From Gammaproteobacteria bacterium (GTDB lineage: Bacteria > Pseudomonadota > Gammaproteobacteria > DSM-16500), in assembly GCA_021156085.1 (NCBI GenBank), contig JAJNBC010000015.1, positions 1 through 46,113 on the forward strand: 46,113 nt of DNA, written 5' to 3'. Shown here piece by piece: positions 34,762 through 42,966 of this stretch. Below the pieces are notes generated by a model. The model was not told the origin of the DNA, did not search any database, and saw only the letters and a list, made by a program, of their open reading frames with translations. A program made the position numbers and the translations under genes. Every line of letters begins with the position of its first letter. Positions within the stretch are counted from its first letter, which is position 1.

Positions 34762-36129
34762 ATGCAATCCATCTCCGATATAGAAAGTGCTCCCCTCCCC
34801 TCTGGCGAACATGAGCTTCGTCGATGTTTGACTGCGTTTGATCTCACTCTTTTAGGGATCGGTGGCATTATTGGGGCAGGTATCTTTGTTTTGACGGGTA
34901 TCGCCTCCGCTACACAAGCAGGGCCTGCCGTTATTTTTTCCTATATTTTAGCGGGTATAGCGAGTGGTTTTAGCGCACTTGCTTATGCCGAACTGGCTTC
35001 CAGTATTGGGGGCTGTGGTAGTGCCTACGGCTATGCATATGCAGGCATGGGGCAATTCATTGCTTGGATGATTGGCTGGGATTTGTTGCTCGAATATGGC
35101 ACCGATGCTGCGACCATCTGTATAGGTTGGTCCGGCTATGTCCAAAATGTATTGTCTGCTTTTGGCCTCACCTTGCCTAAGGCATTAATCAATGATCCGT
35201 TTCATGGCGGCATCATTAACTTGCCTGCAGTTTTTATCATTTTGGTTCTTGCCAGTATCTTAGCTGCCGGTGCAAAAGAAGGTGCTCGCTTTAATAACAT
35301 CATGGTTTACATTAAATTATTCGTGATTGGCCTCTTTATTATCCTCGGCACCCTACACTTTAATCCCGCTAATTGGCACCCTTTTGCCCCTTTTGGCTTT
35401 CAAGGAGTGGTTAATGGCGCTGCTTTAATTTTCTTTGCTTATATTGGTTTTGATGTCGTTTCTACAGCCGGAGAAGAAACAGTTAATCCTAAACGTGATT
35501 TACCTATTGGGATTATCGCATCATTACTGATTTGCACGTTAATTTATGTGATTTTTGCAGGTGTATTAACGGGCCTCACTCATTATTCTCATCTCAACAC
35601 GAGCTCTCCCGTCGCCACTGCTTTATTGAATACCGGCCATCAGTTTGCTGCAGAAATTATTGCCCTCGGCGCCATCGTAGGTTTAACCACCACTATTTTA
35701 GCGATGTATTATGGTTTTACTCGAGTCTATGTAGCGATGGCACGCGACCGCTTATTACCAAAGAAAATTGCAAAAATTGATAGTAAAACCCGGACACCCC
35801 GTCAACTCATTTGGCTAACTGCCGTACTTATCGCGATTATTGCCGGCTTTTTTCCTATTACTCAAATTGCGAATATAGTAAACATGGGCACACTCGCTGC
35901 TTTTATGGCCGTTTCGGTGAGTGTCATTGTTCTACGCCATACTAAACCTGATATGCCCCGACCTTTCAAAACGCCATGGAGCCCTGTTATTCCAGTGGCA
36001 GGCATACTTATGTGTTTTTATTTAATGTACAACTTGCCACGAACAACGTGGATTAGCTTCTTGGCTTGGACAATCGGCGGGCTCGTTATTTATTTTAGCT
36101 ATAGCAAATGGAGTGCGAAAAAGCTTTAG
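34762..36129 (+). CDS. APC-family amino-acid permease, CAT/YfnA-like
   Basis: 455 aa, inner membrane, about 12 helices. The N-terminal signature of the APC superfamily is present: LTAFDLTLLGIGGIIGAGIF, then LTGIASATQAGPAVIFSYIL and AGIASGFSALAYAELAS. SAGEETVNPKRDLPIGI in the middle is the family loop. It probably takes up a cationic or neutral amino acid by proton symport; the substrate is not evident. Intracellular Legionellales rely heavily on host amino acids and have many such permeases. The ribosome binding site is AGCAGGAAAAGG. Confidence 0.88.
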   Translation: MQSISDIESAPLPSGEHELRRCLTAFDLTLLGIGGIIGAGIFVLTGIASATQAGPAVIFSYILAGIASGFSALAYAELASSIGGCGSAYGYAYAGMGQFIAWMIGWDLLLEYGTDAATICIGWSGYVQNVLSAFGLTLPKALINDPFHGGIINLPAVFIILVLASILAAGAKEGARFNNIMVYIKLFVIGLFIILGTLHFNPANWHPFAPFGFQGVVNGAALIFFAYIGFDVVSTAGEETVNPKRDLPIGIIASLLICTLIYVIFAGVLTGLTHYSHLNTSSPVATALLNTGHQFAAEIIALGAIVGLTTTILAMYYGFTRVYVAMARDRLLPKKIAKIDSKTRTPRQLIWLTAVLIAIIAGFFPITQIANIVNMGTLAAFMAVSVSVIVLRHTKPDMPRPFKTPWSPVIPVAGILMCFYLMYNLPRTTWISFLAWTIGGLVIYFSYSKWSAKKL

Positions 36130-36179
36130 CAGCAGGGTTGTTTGCAGTATCATGCCTCTTTGCATAAGGAAACTCCTTC

Positions 36180-37433
36180 TTGATTAAACGCATTAGTGCG
36201 GCCTTTTATCTATTAGTAATAGCACTGAATACAGCATTTGCAATCACCACTGCGCCGGGCACGAGCACGGGCGTTAATAATTTTTTAGGGCCCACGTTAA
36301 ATGTATCTCTAAGCCCTCTTCTAGGTCAGGATATAAGTAGTTCATTGGGTATAGAAGGCGGCCCTCGTCACTATAGGGGTAATGCCACACTTGGATGGAT
36401 GCTAGCTCAGAATCATCGCATTAAATTCACAGGCGAATATCTTTGGCAAAAAATCGATTACAGTTTTTATAGCGGTGTCACGCGCCAATGGGTTAACCAA
36501 GGTGCGGTAGGTGCCAATTATCAATACATGTTATTCGATGGCGTATTAAATGATCTTCGTCTGGATGGTTATTATTCTTATGCGCCTAGCACTAACTTAA
36601 GCACGCTATCAGGTACTTTCGTAAGTTCCAATACCCTCTCTTATACAGATCAGCGTCGCATTGCAGGCTCTAATGCAGCAGGCATTAGCCCGGGTTTTGA
36701 TTTGCACCCTTGGTATGGTGCACGAGCAGTTATTTCAATGAATTATGATAATGTACATTATCATACTCATTATCTACCTACACCACATTATTCTGGAGTG
36801 GGCGGCACCATCGATTTCAAACAAAATTTATCTACTCATCTGCAATTAAATTTATCCGCTGCGTCACGCATTATACTTAATAATTACCAAGCAGGCTTAA
36901 GTTGGAACCAACCCATTGAGTCAGGGGTATTGAGGGTGGGAATCACGGGAGAATATAACAAAGGTAAACACACGTTACCTAATACTTCTCTGGTGGCGCT
37001 CAATCTAAATTATATATTTGATAAGACGGTGCCCCTTGCTGATGATGACATAGATGATAAATTACCCCCCTCTTTATCCACTTGGGTCACCGAGCCCGCT
37101 GTACACATGCCCCAAGTATTAGCCATCGCAGATGAAACGGTCACCCAGACCTCCTCCGCCCTGTGTATCTCCCCTTCTTTCTCCGGCACCATTCCTACCC
37201 AAGGGGGGGCGCCGACAGATTTGTTTCCTTCGCTTAACACAGGGAGTTTTTTCAATGGTTCTAACTTAACATTTTCCGCAAATAATCTTCCTTCCAGCCT
37301 CAGTATTGATCCCGCGACCGGCATCATCACTGGAACATTCCCGGGTACTATTGGCAGCGTTCCTGTTACTGTCACCGCCACGAATATGTGTGGTTTAGCT
37401 ACGTCTAATTCTTTTAATATTATTTCAGGGTAA
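36180..37433 (+). CDS. Outer-membrane barrel with C-terminal Ig-like domain
   Basis: 417 aa from a TTG start. Residues 1-21 form a signal peptide cleaved after AFA. Residues about 35-285 show alternating hydrophobic/polar strands rich in Tyr, Asn and Gly (for example AVGANYQYMLFDGVLNDLRL), typical of an outer-membrane beta barrel. After an acidic linker (LADDDIDDKLPPS), residues about 328-415 match a putative-Ig He_PIG module (FSANNLPSSLSIDPATGIIT), with Cys329 and Cys404 able to form a disulfide. Ig-like modules exposed from a barrel suggest adhesion. The AAGGA ribosome binding site at 36166-36170 pairs with TCCTT just downstream, so translation may be low or controlled. It follows the permease gene by 50 bp. 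Confidence 0.8.
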   Translation: MIKRISAAFYLLVIALNTAFAITTAPGTSTGVNNFLGPTLNVSLSPLLGQDISSSLGIEGGPRHYRGNATLGWMLAQNHRIKFTGEYLWQKIDYSFYSGVTRQWVNQGAVGANYQYMLFDGVLNDLRLDGYYSYAPSTNLSTLSGTFVSSNTLSYTDQRRIAGSNAAGISPGFDLHPWYGARAVISMNYDNVHYHTHYLPTPHYSGVGGTIDFKQNLSTHLQLNLSAASRIILNNYQAGLSWNQPIESGVLRVGITGEYNKGKHTLPNTSLVALNLNYIFDKTVPLADDDIDDKLPPSLSTWVTEPAVHMPQVLAIADETVTQTSSALCISPSFSGTIPTQGGAPTDLFPSLNTGSFFNGSNLTFSANNLPSSLSIDPATGIITGTFPGTIGSVPVTVTATNMCGLATSNSFNIISG

Positions 37434-37493
37434 TTTTTACTTCTCTTCTAGAAGGTAAAGGGTCGCTGCGTTTTTGCAGCGGGTGAAGAGTGT

Positions 37494-38651
37494 TCAAATA
37501 GCAGATCCTACTGTTCGTATGAATTTCTCACATGCAGTAAGTTGTTCTAGCAAAACAAATTCATCAGGTCGATGCGCTTCTGCAATACTCCCGGGCCCGC
37601 AAACTACCGTGGGAATGCCAGCCTGTTGAAAGAGTCCTGCTTCTGTCGCATACGACACTTTACGTTTTTCTTTTTCATTAGTGATGGTACGCACTAATTG
37701 TGTAATGGTCGCTTTTTCAGAAGCTGCAAACCCAGGCACGGCACAAAGAGCATCTAATTGAATAGAAGCATGAGAGCATTCCTCTTGCATGCGAGGTAGT
37801 AAATTTTCATTAATATGCGCTTTTATTTGTTCTATCATATAATTGGGATCAATTTTAGGTAAATTCCGTAATTCAAATAAAAATTCGCAGGCATTGGGAA
37901 TAATATTAACAGCTGTACCGCCTTGTATTTGATTAGTTGTCATAGTACTAAATGCAACATCATAACATTTATCGTGAGGACCCAGCTGTTTGAATTGGTT
38001 AGCCAGCTCGCGAATCCAAGTAATTAAATACGCAGCATATTCAATAGCATTACAACCCATCGGCGTCAGCGAAGAATGGGCTGACTGCCCCTGGATGCGG
38101 CAACGAAAAACATGTATGCTTTTATGTGCAATCACGATATGCATCTCTGTGGGTTCCCCCACAATGCAAGCTGCAGGCCGAATACCTCGTTTTTGAAAAT
38201 CGGCAATAAGGAGAGGCGCACCTCGACAACCCACTTCTTCATCATATGAAAATGCGAAGTGCAATGGCTGAGGGCGTTTTTCTTTTACTAACTCAGGCAC
38301 GAGCGCAAGAATAACGGCAATAAACCCTTTCATATCACACGCACCACGCCCGTACACACGATCGGATGTGATCTTCGCATTAAATGGGTCAAACCCCCAT
38401 TGCTGGCCTTCTACTGGCACCACATCCGTATGGCCTGAGAAAATGAGACCTCCTTCAAGCACGTTCCCATCTTGAGCAGGAAGAGTGGCAAATAAATTCG
38501 CCTTATGCCCTGTCTCATCATAAGTAAGCTGCATTAAGATAGAAGGATACTGCGCTAGCCAATCCTGAATTTCGCGGATAAGCGCCAGGTTACTATTCGA
38601 AGAGAGAGTAGGATAGGAAATAAGCTTGGCAAGCCATTCAACACTATTCAT
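37494..38651 (-). CDS. argE: Acetylornithine deacetylase (M20 family)
   Basis: 385 aa, the normal ArgE length. Removes the acetyl group of N2-acetylornithine to give ornithine in arginine synthesis, in the cytosol, with a di-zinc centre. Motifs: His74 and Asp76 (SGHTDVVPVEG), Asp106 (GRGACDMKGF), the catalytic Glu138 with the adjacent metal Glu139 (YDEEVGC), Glu161-type GEPTEMHI and a late His in EAHRPDEF. The dimerisation domain sits in the middle (KSIHVFRCRIQGQSAHSS). The best-fitting M20 subfamily is ArgE rather than DapE. CGAGGAATAATA before the ATG gives the start. No other arginine genes lie in the window. The convergent barrel gene ends 60 bp away. Confidence 0.9.
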   Translation of the reverse strand: MNSVEWLAKLISYPTLSSNSNLALIREIQDWLAQYPSILMQLTYDETGHKANLFATLPAQDGNVLEGGLIFSGHTDVVPVEGQQWGFDPFNAKITSDRVYGRGACDMKGFIAVILALVPELVKEKRPQPLHFAFSYDEEVGCRGAPLLIADFQKRGIRPAACIVGEPTEMHIVIAHKSIHVFRCRIQGQSAHSSLTPMGCNAIEYAAYLITWIRELANQFKQLGPHDKCYDVAFSTMTTNQIQGGTAVNIIPNACEFLFELRNLPKIDPNYMIEQIKAHINENLLPRMQEECSHASIQLDALCAVPGFAASEKATITQLVRTITNEKEKRKVSYATEAGLFQQAGIPTVVCGPGSIAEAHRPDEFVLLEQLTACEKFIRTVGSAI

Positions 38652-38842
38652 TATTATTCCTCGTTTATTTTCTAACCTATAGATAATTTTCTACTCTGCT
38701 CACTCACTGGAATAAGATTATCCCTGAATCCCTTGGCTAAAACCAATCTTATTCTACTAAAGAAAATCATGAAATAATCATTGCGCCCCCTCTTACTTTC
38801 TCCTAAAATTTCTTTCCTTTTCTCTCACCTTTTTAGCACAAT

Positions 38843-38920
<78 letters not shown>

Positions 38921-38961
38921 GAATCAACAGGTTACATATGATTATTAAAAATAGAAAATTG

Positions 38962-38981
38962 TATGTAGAATCTATGTAGAA
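38962..38981 (+). repeat. 11-bp-period direct repeat next to attL, candidate arm sites
   Basis: TATGTAGAA occurs at 38962 and again at 38973. The pair starts 42 bases after the end of the att core. A related pair stands at the same distance from the right copy (44964). Direct repeats beside att cores are typical arm-type sites of tyrosine integrases. Confidence 0.6.
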
Positions 38982-39121
38982 GGAAAAAATGGAAAAACTG
39001 AGATAACCGGCTGGCTTAAAGCCAGTCATCCGACTTTTAACGAGGATGTTACCTTACGCACTAATCAAGCTTATGCAGAACATTCTTTCTTTATTTGGAA
39101 TGCTGGTAGGCTTTATTTTTA

Positions 39122-39418
39122 TTACTTCATAAAATGCAGCCAAATTCCGCATATAACCATGCCTATCACTACACACATCATCCTATCCATTTCCCGCTTC
39201 CATCTTTTTGAAACTTCCTCTCGCCATTTCAACTCAGCGACTAACTCGCCTATATAGACCCGTATTTTTACCAATTTTTCTCCTAATGAACGAGTGGTCG
39301 TTGACATCGCATGATCATCATTGGTTTTTGCACTTGTTATTTCATCTACCAGCCGCGAGATTTCTTCCACCAATTCACTAGCTTTTTCGGCGCATTTCAA
39401 TGTATCACTGCTATTCAT
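39122..39418 (-). CDS. Small coiled-coil protein with C-terminal membrane helix
   Basis: 98 aa from the ATG at 39418 (MNSSDTLKCAEKASELVEEI). An upstream ATG at 39457 exists, but GGGGAG directly before 39418 favours the shorter form. Residues 1-70 form a heptad-type amphipathic helix; the last 25 hold a tail-anchor helix (MMCVVIGMVICGIWLHF) ending in MK. It looks like a tail-anchored small protein of unknown role. It follows the 81-codon gene on the same strand and lies at the attL end of the island. Confidence 0.65.
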   Translation of the reverse strand: MNSSDTLKCAEKASELVEEISRLVDEITSAKTNDDHAMSTTTRSLGEKLVKIRVYIGELVAELKWREEVSKRWKREMDRMMCVVIGMVICGIWLHFMK

Positions 39419-39485
39419 TTTTACTCCCCATTTGTAATTGATAGACATTCTCGCCATCTTTTGAAGTATGGCGAGCTATTCTTAG

Positions 39486-39731
39486 TTAGTGTTGGTTTGC
39501 TAAATTTTCATATAAGTATTGAGTTTCCTGGACGATATCACTGAGTGCCCAGAGATAATTGTTCATTGTATCAAGCTTAATAATAGCTTCTGCATCCGCA
39601 AGCGTTGCTATGACAGTAAGCGCTTCTGCTTGGCAAAGACAGCGATTAATGGCAGCGGAAAGCTGCTGATGGGTGAGCCCTTCTTTCAAAATATAAATGT
39701 CATCAGAGAAAACGTGAGATGAGATATTCAT
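39486..39731 (-). CDS. Small island protein, 81 aa, first gene after the C4-like RNA locus
   Basis: MNISSHVFSDDIYILKEGLT, then a helical middle with two Cys (CLCQAEALTVIATLADAEA) and an aromatic tail. AAGGAATCATTGC before the ATG is the ribosome binding site. No membrane segment. It resembles in style small proteins that follow leader RNA loci in phage islands. It is the first gene after the antisense RNA locus, so in a P4-like scheme its transcript would be the regulated one. Function unknown. Confidence 0.6.
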   Translation of the reverse strand: MNISSHVFSDDIYILKEGLTHQQLSAAINRCLCQAEALTVIATLADAEAIIKLDTMNNYLWALSDIVQETQYLYENLANQH

Positions 39732-39786
39732 GCAATGATTCCTTTACGTTACTTTGATTTCACCTCTTGTTAGAGGTGGCCGGGCG

Positions 39787-39853
39787 CTCAAAGCCGCGTA
39801 AAGACGGCGGACATATTCCCCTTGCGGGTCTTATATTAGCCCACACCCGACCC
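39787..39853 (-). promoter_or_regulatory. Complementary target segments of the C4-like RNA
   Basis: Read on the minus strand, this leader lies between the RNA terminator and the 81-codon gene. Its CTCAAAGC and GTAAAG parts (39787-39811, plus-strand reading) are complementary to 39901-39922 in the RNA, and CCCACACCCGAC (39840-39851) is complementary to GTCGGGTGCGG (39888-39898). This duplicated complementarity is what defines C4 / P4 CI type regulation, in which pairing of the small RNA with the leader causes early termination. Confidence 0.6.
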
Positions 39854-39869
39854 TTAAACAAACGAGCAT

Positions 39870-39899
39870 AAAAAAACCGCTTAACTGTCGGGTGCGGTT
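39870..39899 (-). terminator. Intrinsic terminator of the antisense RNA
   Basis: On the minus strand AACCGC (39899-39894) pairs with GCGGTT (39880-39875) around a 13-nt loop and is followed by TTTTT. The loop contains the CCCGAC segment that pairs with the target leader, a typical feature of these RNAs. Confidence 0.75.
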
Positions 39900-39929
39900 A
39901 TCCGCTTTACGAGCGCTTTGAGGCACTGA
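39870..39929 (-). ncRNA. C4 / P4 CI-like antisense RNA, about 60 nt
   Basis: Boundaries are inferred from a promoter just upstream and an intrinsic terminator at the 3' end. The RNA carries two segments that can pair with the leader further downstream in the same transcription direction. In phages P1/P7 (C4) and P4 (CI RNA) such a short RNA, processed or transcribed separately, silences the downstream operon. I could not run a covariance search; the call rests on layout and complementarity. The size and the terminator fit the family. Confidence 0.6.
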
Positions 39930-39935
39930 ACGCCT

Positions 39936-39964
39936 ACGATAATGCTAAACGTTAGAAGGGTCAA
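39936..39964 (-). promoter_or_regulatory. Promoter of the antisense RNA and operon
   Basis: TTGACC (39964-39959) and TATCGT (39941-39936) are separated by 17 bases on the minus strand. The predicted start near 39930 gives an RNA of about 60 nt up to the terminator. Confidence 0.5.
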
Positions 39965-40016
39965 GGATTTTAAAATTTATTCAAGGCAGCTAAAAAATAA
40001 ACCGTATTCACTTAAG

Positions 40017-40811
40017 TTACCACAGCCCAGGAACACTTCCTTTAGGTGTATTTTGCAGTTGAGAGTTACATTCAATATTCAAGCAGTCTTTCCCTTTGTT
40101 TATAGAAGCTAACAAATCATATCTTTCACGAAGGGAATAACCGGAATATTTTTTTCGAAATCTGTCAGAGAAAGAGGGCTCAACAGGTTGCATACAATAA
40201 CACTGGTTCGGGCTCGGTGCTCCTGCAGCGAAAAATTGGCTGCCAAAAAGCTGCTTCTTGCCAATGCTCACTAAATATCGGTCAATTGCCATCGCAGCCA
40301 GAGGCTTACCCTCTATATTACCTAATGCTGCAGCGTGCGTTGCCCAAAGGTATGTTTGATAATAATGATCTGGTGTATCGCCATGTTGGTATATCAAGGC
40401 TGCCGCATAGTAATCATTAGCAGATTTCAAACAGCCTTCACCAAAAATCTCACCGACACGTTTACGCCTTTTAATATCGTTTCTACTCACAGCCATTATT
40501 TCTGGGCTCCTCATACGCATCCAATTGTCTCTATCCCTCTGGTCTGCGTTGGCAAGTTTCTGCAGTTCTTTTGAACGTGCTTGTTGTTTTACAGCGTTAT
40601 TTACGCATGTCACATCTTGTAAATAATCGGTTACATCTTGAGCGAAGGAATCAGAATAATAAAATACAGGTAATATAAAAATAATTAGTTTAACGAGTCG
40701 CTTAAGGACATAATAGTGATAAATTTTCTGCGATGATATAGGAGGAATATTTGCGATAGCAAGCGCATCTGTTTTCGTCCCATGTCTAATGTTTTTTTTA
40801 AAATCTAGCAT
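40017..40811 (-). CDS. Exported Sel1/DUF6624-like protein
   Basis: 264 aa as the longest frame. The hydrophobic segment VLKRLVKLIIFILPVFYYSD at 34-53 followed by SFAQD looks like an export signal, so the true start may lie nearer to it, but no better start codon with a ribosome binding site is seen. The mature part has ANDYYAAALIYQHGDTPDHY and LWATHAAALGN, similar to Sel1-like repeats, then DRYLVSIGKKQLFGSQF, a pattern like DUF6624 proteins. Four Cys in the C-terminal half could form disulfides. Probably periplasmic. It is the only cargo gene of the island besides the toxin pair. Function unknown. Confidence 0.65.
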   Translation of the reverse strand: MLDFKKNIRHGTKTDALAIANIPPISSQKIYHYYVLKRLVKLIIFILPVFYYSDSFAQDVTDYLQDVTCVNNAVKQQARSKELQKLANADQRDRDNWMRMRSPEIMAVSRNDIKRRKRVGEIFGEGCLKSANDYYAAALIYQHGDTPDHYYQTYLWATHAAALGNIEGKPLAAMAIDRYLVSIGKKQLFGSQFFAAGAPSPNQCYCMQPVEPSFSDRFRKKYSGYSLRERYDLLASINKGKDCLNIECNSQLQNTPKGSVPGLW

Positions 40812-41265
40812 AATAATTCACTGGCCTGTTAGATATCCCGCTACCCATGCTGATTGAGTAACGCGGCGGGTTGGTTACCATCGATTCGCCCCTGTTTGGT
40901 CAAAAGACACTGGCTCGGACTGTTCACGTCATGTCGATATGACGTGATCGACAACTATGTTTTATTCGCTTGCCTTTCTCCTCTGTAGGTCAATAATTAA
41001 GAAACTTCCGAAGTTAACACACTGTAAACAACCTGTATTACGCTTCGCATCAATGTTTAAACATCCACGTTTGATGAAACCAGTCCCGAAGGACACACAC
41101 CTTAATTGATATCTCTGGATATCCGTGTCGGTGAAACACGCGATGCGTAAAGTGCATCAGTCAATACGTTATTTATACTCTACTCTCAGGTTTTTTAGCA
41201 AGCCTTTTGGCTCTTTGCCATGTGCTGCGCAAATCCGCCTGAAATTGCCTGCTTATTTCTTTGCA
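40812..41265. other. Structured non-coding region of the island, 454 bp
   Basis: No ORF with a ribosome binding site. It holds an 8-bp hairpin CACGTCAT/ATGACGTG (40925-40932 with 40939-40946) and, near 41108-41158, three adjacent hairpins: GATATC-TCTG-GATATC, CGTGT-7nt-ACACG and GATGC-7nt-GCATC, with one spacer base. It follows the helicase operon's last gene. Possible roles: replication origin of the island's circle, a structured RNA, or an operator cluster. Confidence 0.55.
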
Positions 41266-41532
41266 CTACGAAAGCTGGGCATGGTTGTTCTCCTTTAATT
41301 CAGGTAATTTCATCAAATAACGCATCACGGTGGTATGCGTCATTTTTATGCGTTTGTTGTGCCGTAGCCAGAGCGCGAGTTCACGGTAGCTTGCCCCTGC
41401 TTTGCGTAACGTAACAAGTTCGGTACGCAGCTTGGTCAGGCGTGATTGCAAATAGCATTTGCGTTTCTGTATTTTTTTGCGTTTGCGCAAAGTTTCAAGC
41501 GCATCTGTTGCATTAAAGTGGTGCGTACTCAT
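41266..41532 (-). CDS. Small basic HTH protein
   Basis: 88 aa. Residues 1-45 form a basic coiled coil (LRKRKKIQKRKCYLQSRLTK). Residues 45-78 form a helix-turn-helix-like part, KAGASYRELALWLRHNKRIK then THTTVMRYLMKLPEL. Such proteins occur in mobile elements as DNA-binding mobilisation or replication accessory factors. The start overlaps the helicase stop by 4 bp (ATGA), so translation is coupled. Exact role unknown. Confidence 0.7.
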   Translation of the reverse strand: MSTHHFNATDALETLRKRKKIQKRKCYLQSRLTKLRTELVTLRKAGASYRELALWLRHNKRIKMTHTTVMRYLMKLPELKENNHAQLS

Positions 41533-42284
41533 CGTTGCGTCGTCTCCTTGTAACGTAGCCCCGCTGTGCCTTCGCGCGCTTTTTCAAAATGGATTTCAAA
41601 CACAGCACCGTCTTTTGCCTTGTAATTTTCAGGCCGTTTTAAGACAATGACTGTATCTAAGATATCTTCTCGCCTACTCGTGCCTCGTTGATTCCCACCT
41701 TTATCCGCGTGATGAATGAATAAAACCGATTTGCCAGAAGCACGCATATTCAATACCCAGTCTTGTACGGGTATCCATGCATCGGCTTCATTTTCTTTGG
41801 TATGGCGACAGAGTGTCGAGATGTTATCTACAATAATAAGATCAATATCTTTTAAATAAAGCTCTAGTATTGCTTGGTCTTTATAACTGGCTAAATCAGG
41901 CATGGCATTTTTTTGTAAGTCAGGCGTGATTAGTTTAAAAGGCGCAAGTAATTCTGTTTTGATTAGGGCAGAGAGTCTTTCTTGCATCAATGCAGCGGGC
42001 ATTTCACCATCCAGATACAGTACACCACGCGCTCTCATAGGCTGCCAACCTAAAAAGGGCGTGTTAGACGCAACCGCATATGCAATGCCTAGCGCGATGT
42101 GTGTTTTGCCCACACCCCGTGGCGCATAAATCATGGCTAAGCCTTGTGTTGGCAGCCACGGCGATAAAATCGTTTCCCGTGGCGGCAATTTCATTTGAAT
42201 AAAATCTTTGACATCGGTGATTTGTAAGGAAGGTAATTTAGGAACTGCTTTTTCAAGAAATTGGCTGATATGGCATGGCTCCAT
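41529..42284 (-). CDS. RepA-like RecA-fold replicative helicase
   Basis: 251 aa, P-loop ATPase. Walker A APRGVGKTH at 54-62 (Lys60), then GVLYLDGEMP with the catalytic acidic residue, Walker B DLIIVDNISTL, and sensor-type SVLFIHHADKGG. The order and size match hexameric RepA (RSF1010-type) and AAA_25 proteins that open and unwind plasmid or island origins. It should act on the excised island. It lies 6 bp after the AlpA-like gene and overlaps the HTH gene, forming a three-gene operon. Confidence 0.85.
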   Translation of the reverse strand: MEPCHISQFLEKAVPKLPSLQITDVKDFIQMKLPPRETILSPWLPTQGLAMIYAPRGVGKTHIALGIAYAVASNTPFLGWQPMRARGVLYLDGEMPAALMQERLSALIKTELLAPFKLITPDLQKNAMPDLASYKDQAILELYLKDIDLIIVDNISTLCRHTKENEADAWIPVQDWVLNMRASGKSVLFIHHADKGGNQRGTSRREDILDTVIVLKRPENYKAKDGAVFEIHFEKAREGTAGLRYKETTQR

Positions 42285-42290
42285 AGTACG

Positions 42291-42566
42291 TTATCCTTTT
42301 GTAGTAAAAGAAGAGTTAAACTGCATTTCAGTTGTAGAATGAAAGGTACGATGTGCTTCTAGCCAAAGGCTAATATCACTTTTCTTGTAACGCACCATAC
42401 GGCCTATTTTGATAAAGGGAATGCCATTACCCAACCAACGATCACGCTCGATGGTGGCCAATGAACAATCGAGAAGAGCGGCAATCGTTTCTTGCGCGAA
42501 CAGTGCTGAGTCAGGCGCATGTTCATATTCAGTAATTAGGTCTAAGCGGGATAGTTTGATTTTCAT
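42291..42566 (-). CDS. AlpA/HTH_17-like DNA-binding protein
   Basis: 91 aa. Contains the MerR-type winged-helix core of AlpA/excisionase proteins: QETIAALLDCSLATIERDRW, then GNGIPFIKIGRMVRYKKSDI and SLWLEAHR. Such proteins regulate integrase genes and excision in P4-like islands. First gene of the operon with the RepA-like helicase; GGAG lies 11 bases upstream of the ATG. Confidence 0.8.
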   Translation of the reverse strand: MKIKLSRLDLITEYEHAPDSALFAQETIAALLDCSLATIERDRWLGNGIPFIKIGRMVRYKKSDISLWLEAHRTFHSTTEMQFNSSFTTKG

Positions 42567-42743
42567 CAGGTGTACTCCATGTGGTTGAAGGATTTTAGGT
42601 AAAACATTTTTTTATCCCGCACGCAAAAACACCCGCTGAATAGCCGGTGTCATTTGAGTGATATGGATTCTTTAGTTGTGTTGCTAGAAAAACACGGTGT
42701 TATTGCTCTAAATCAGGAAAAAAGATGGGTTTTGGAAAACAAA

Positions 42744-42772
42744 AAAGCCCTCTCTTTTTGGGAGAAGGCTTT
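42744..42772 (-). terminator. Intrinsic terminator 1 between the toxin pair and the AlpA operon
   Basis: AAAGCC and TCTC (42744-42754) pair with GAGA and GGCTTT (42762-42772) with one mismatch; on the minus strand the stem is followed by TTTTTTG. A second terminator stands upstream, so transcripts from the toxin genes should be efficiently stopped before the AlpA operon. Confidence 0.7.
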
Positions 42773-42852
42773 CAGGTATAGAAACTACAAGTATATCGAA
42801 TTTATACTAAATTAGTTTGGAATTGTAAAATGAAATTGGCTTTACTAAAAAA

Positions 42853-42887
42853 GAAAAAGCCTTCTTCTAATCAGAGAAGGCTTTTTC
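42853..42887 (-). terminator. Intrinsic terminator 2, after the toxin-antitoxin genes
   Basis: Perfect 13-bp stem GAAAAAGCCTTCT/AGAAGGCTTTTTC (42853-42865 with 42875-42887), loop of 9 nt, T-rich on both sides. On the minus strand it continues with TTTTTTAG. It closes the toxin-antitoxin unit. Confidence 0.85.
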
Positions 42888-42966
42888 ATAATTCTTACCC
42901 ATACTGAATTTATAGCGAAATGAAACGGTTCATGTCAAGCAATTGGCATTTTGTAAAAAAATCTAG

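Larger units (their letters stand above)
42567..42966. other. Non-coding gap, 400 bp, with two terminators
   Basis: Apart from the two hairpins listed, no gene is seen. The left part must hold the promoter of the AlpA operon; no clear boxes were found. Confidence 0.45.

Noticed and set aside
37464..37481. Intrinsic terminator between the barrel gene and argE
   Set aside because: CGCTGC/GCAGCG has its T-run in the loop, not after the stem, so it does not fit an intrinsic terminator.
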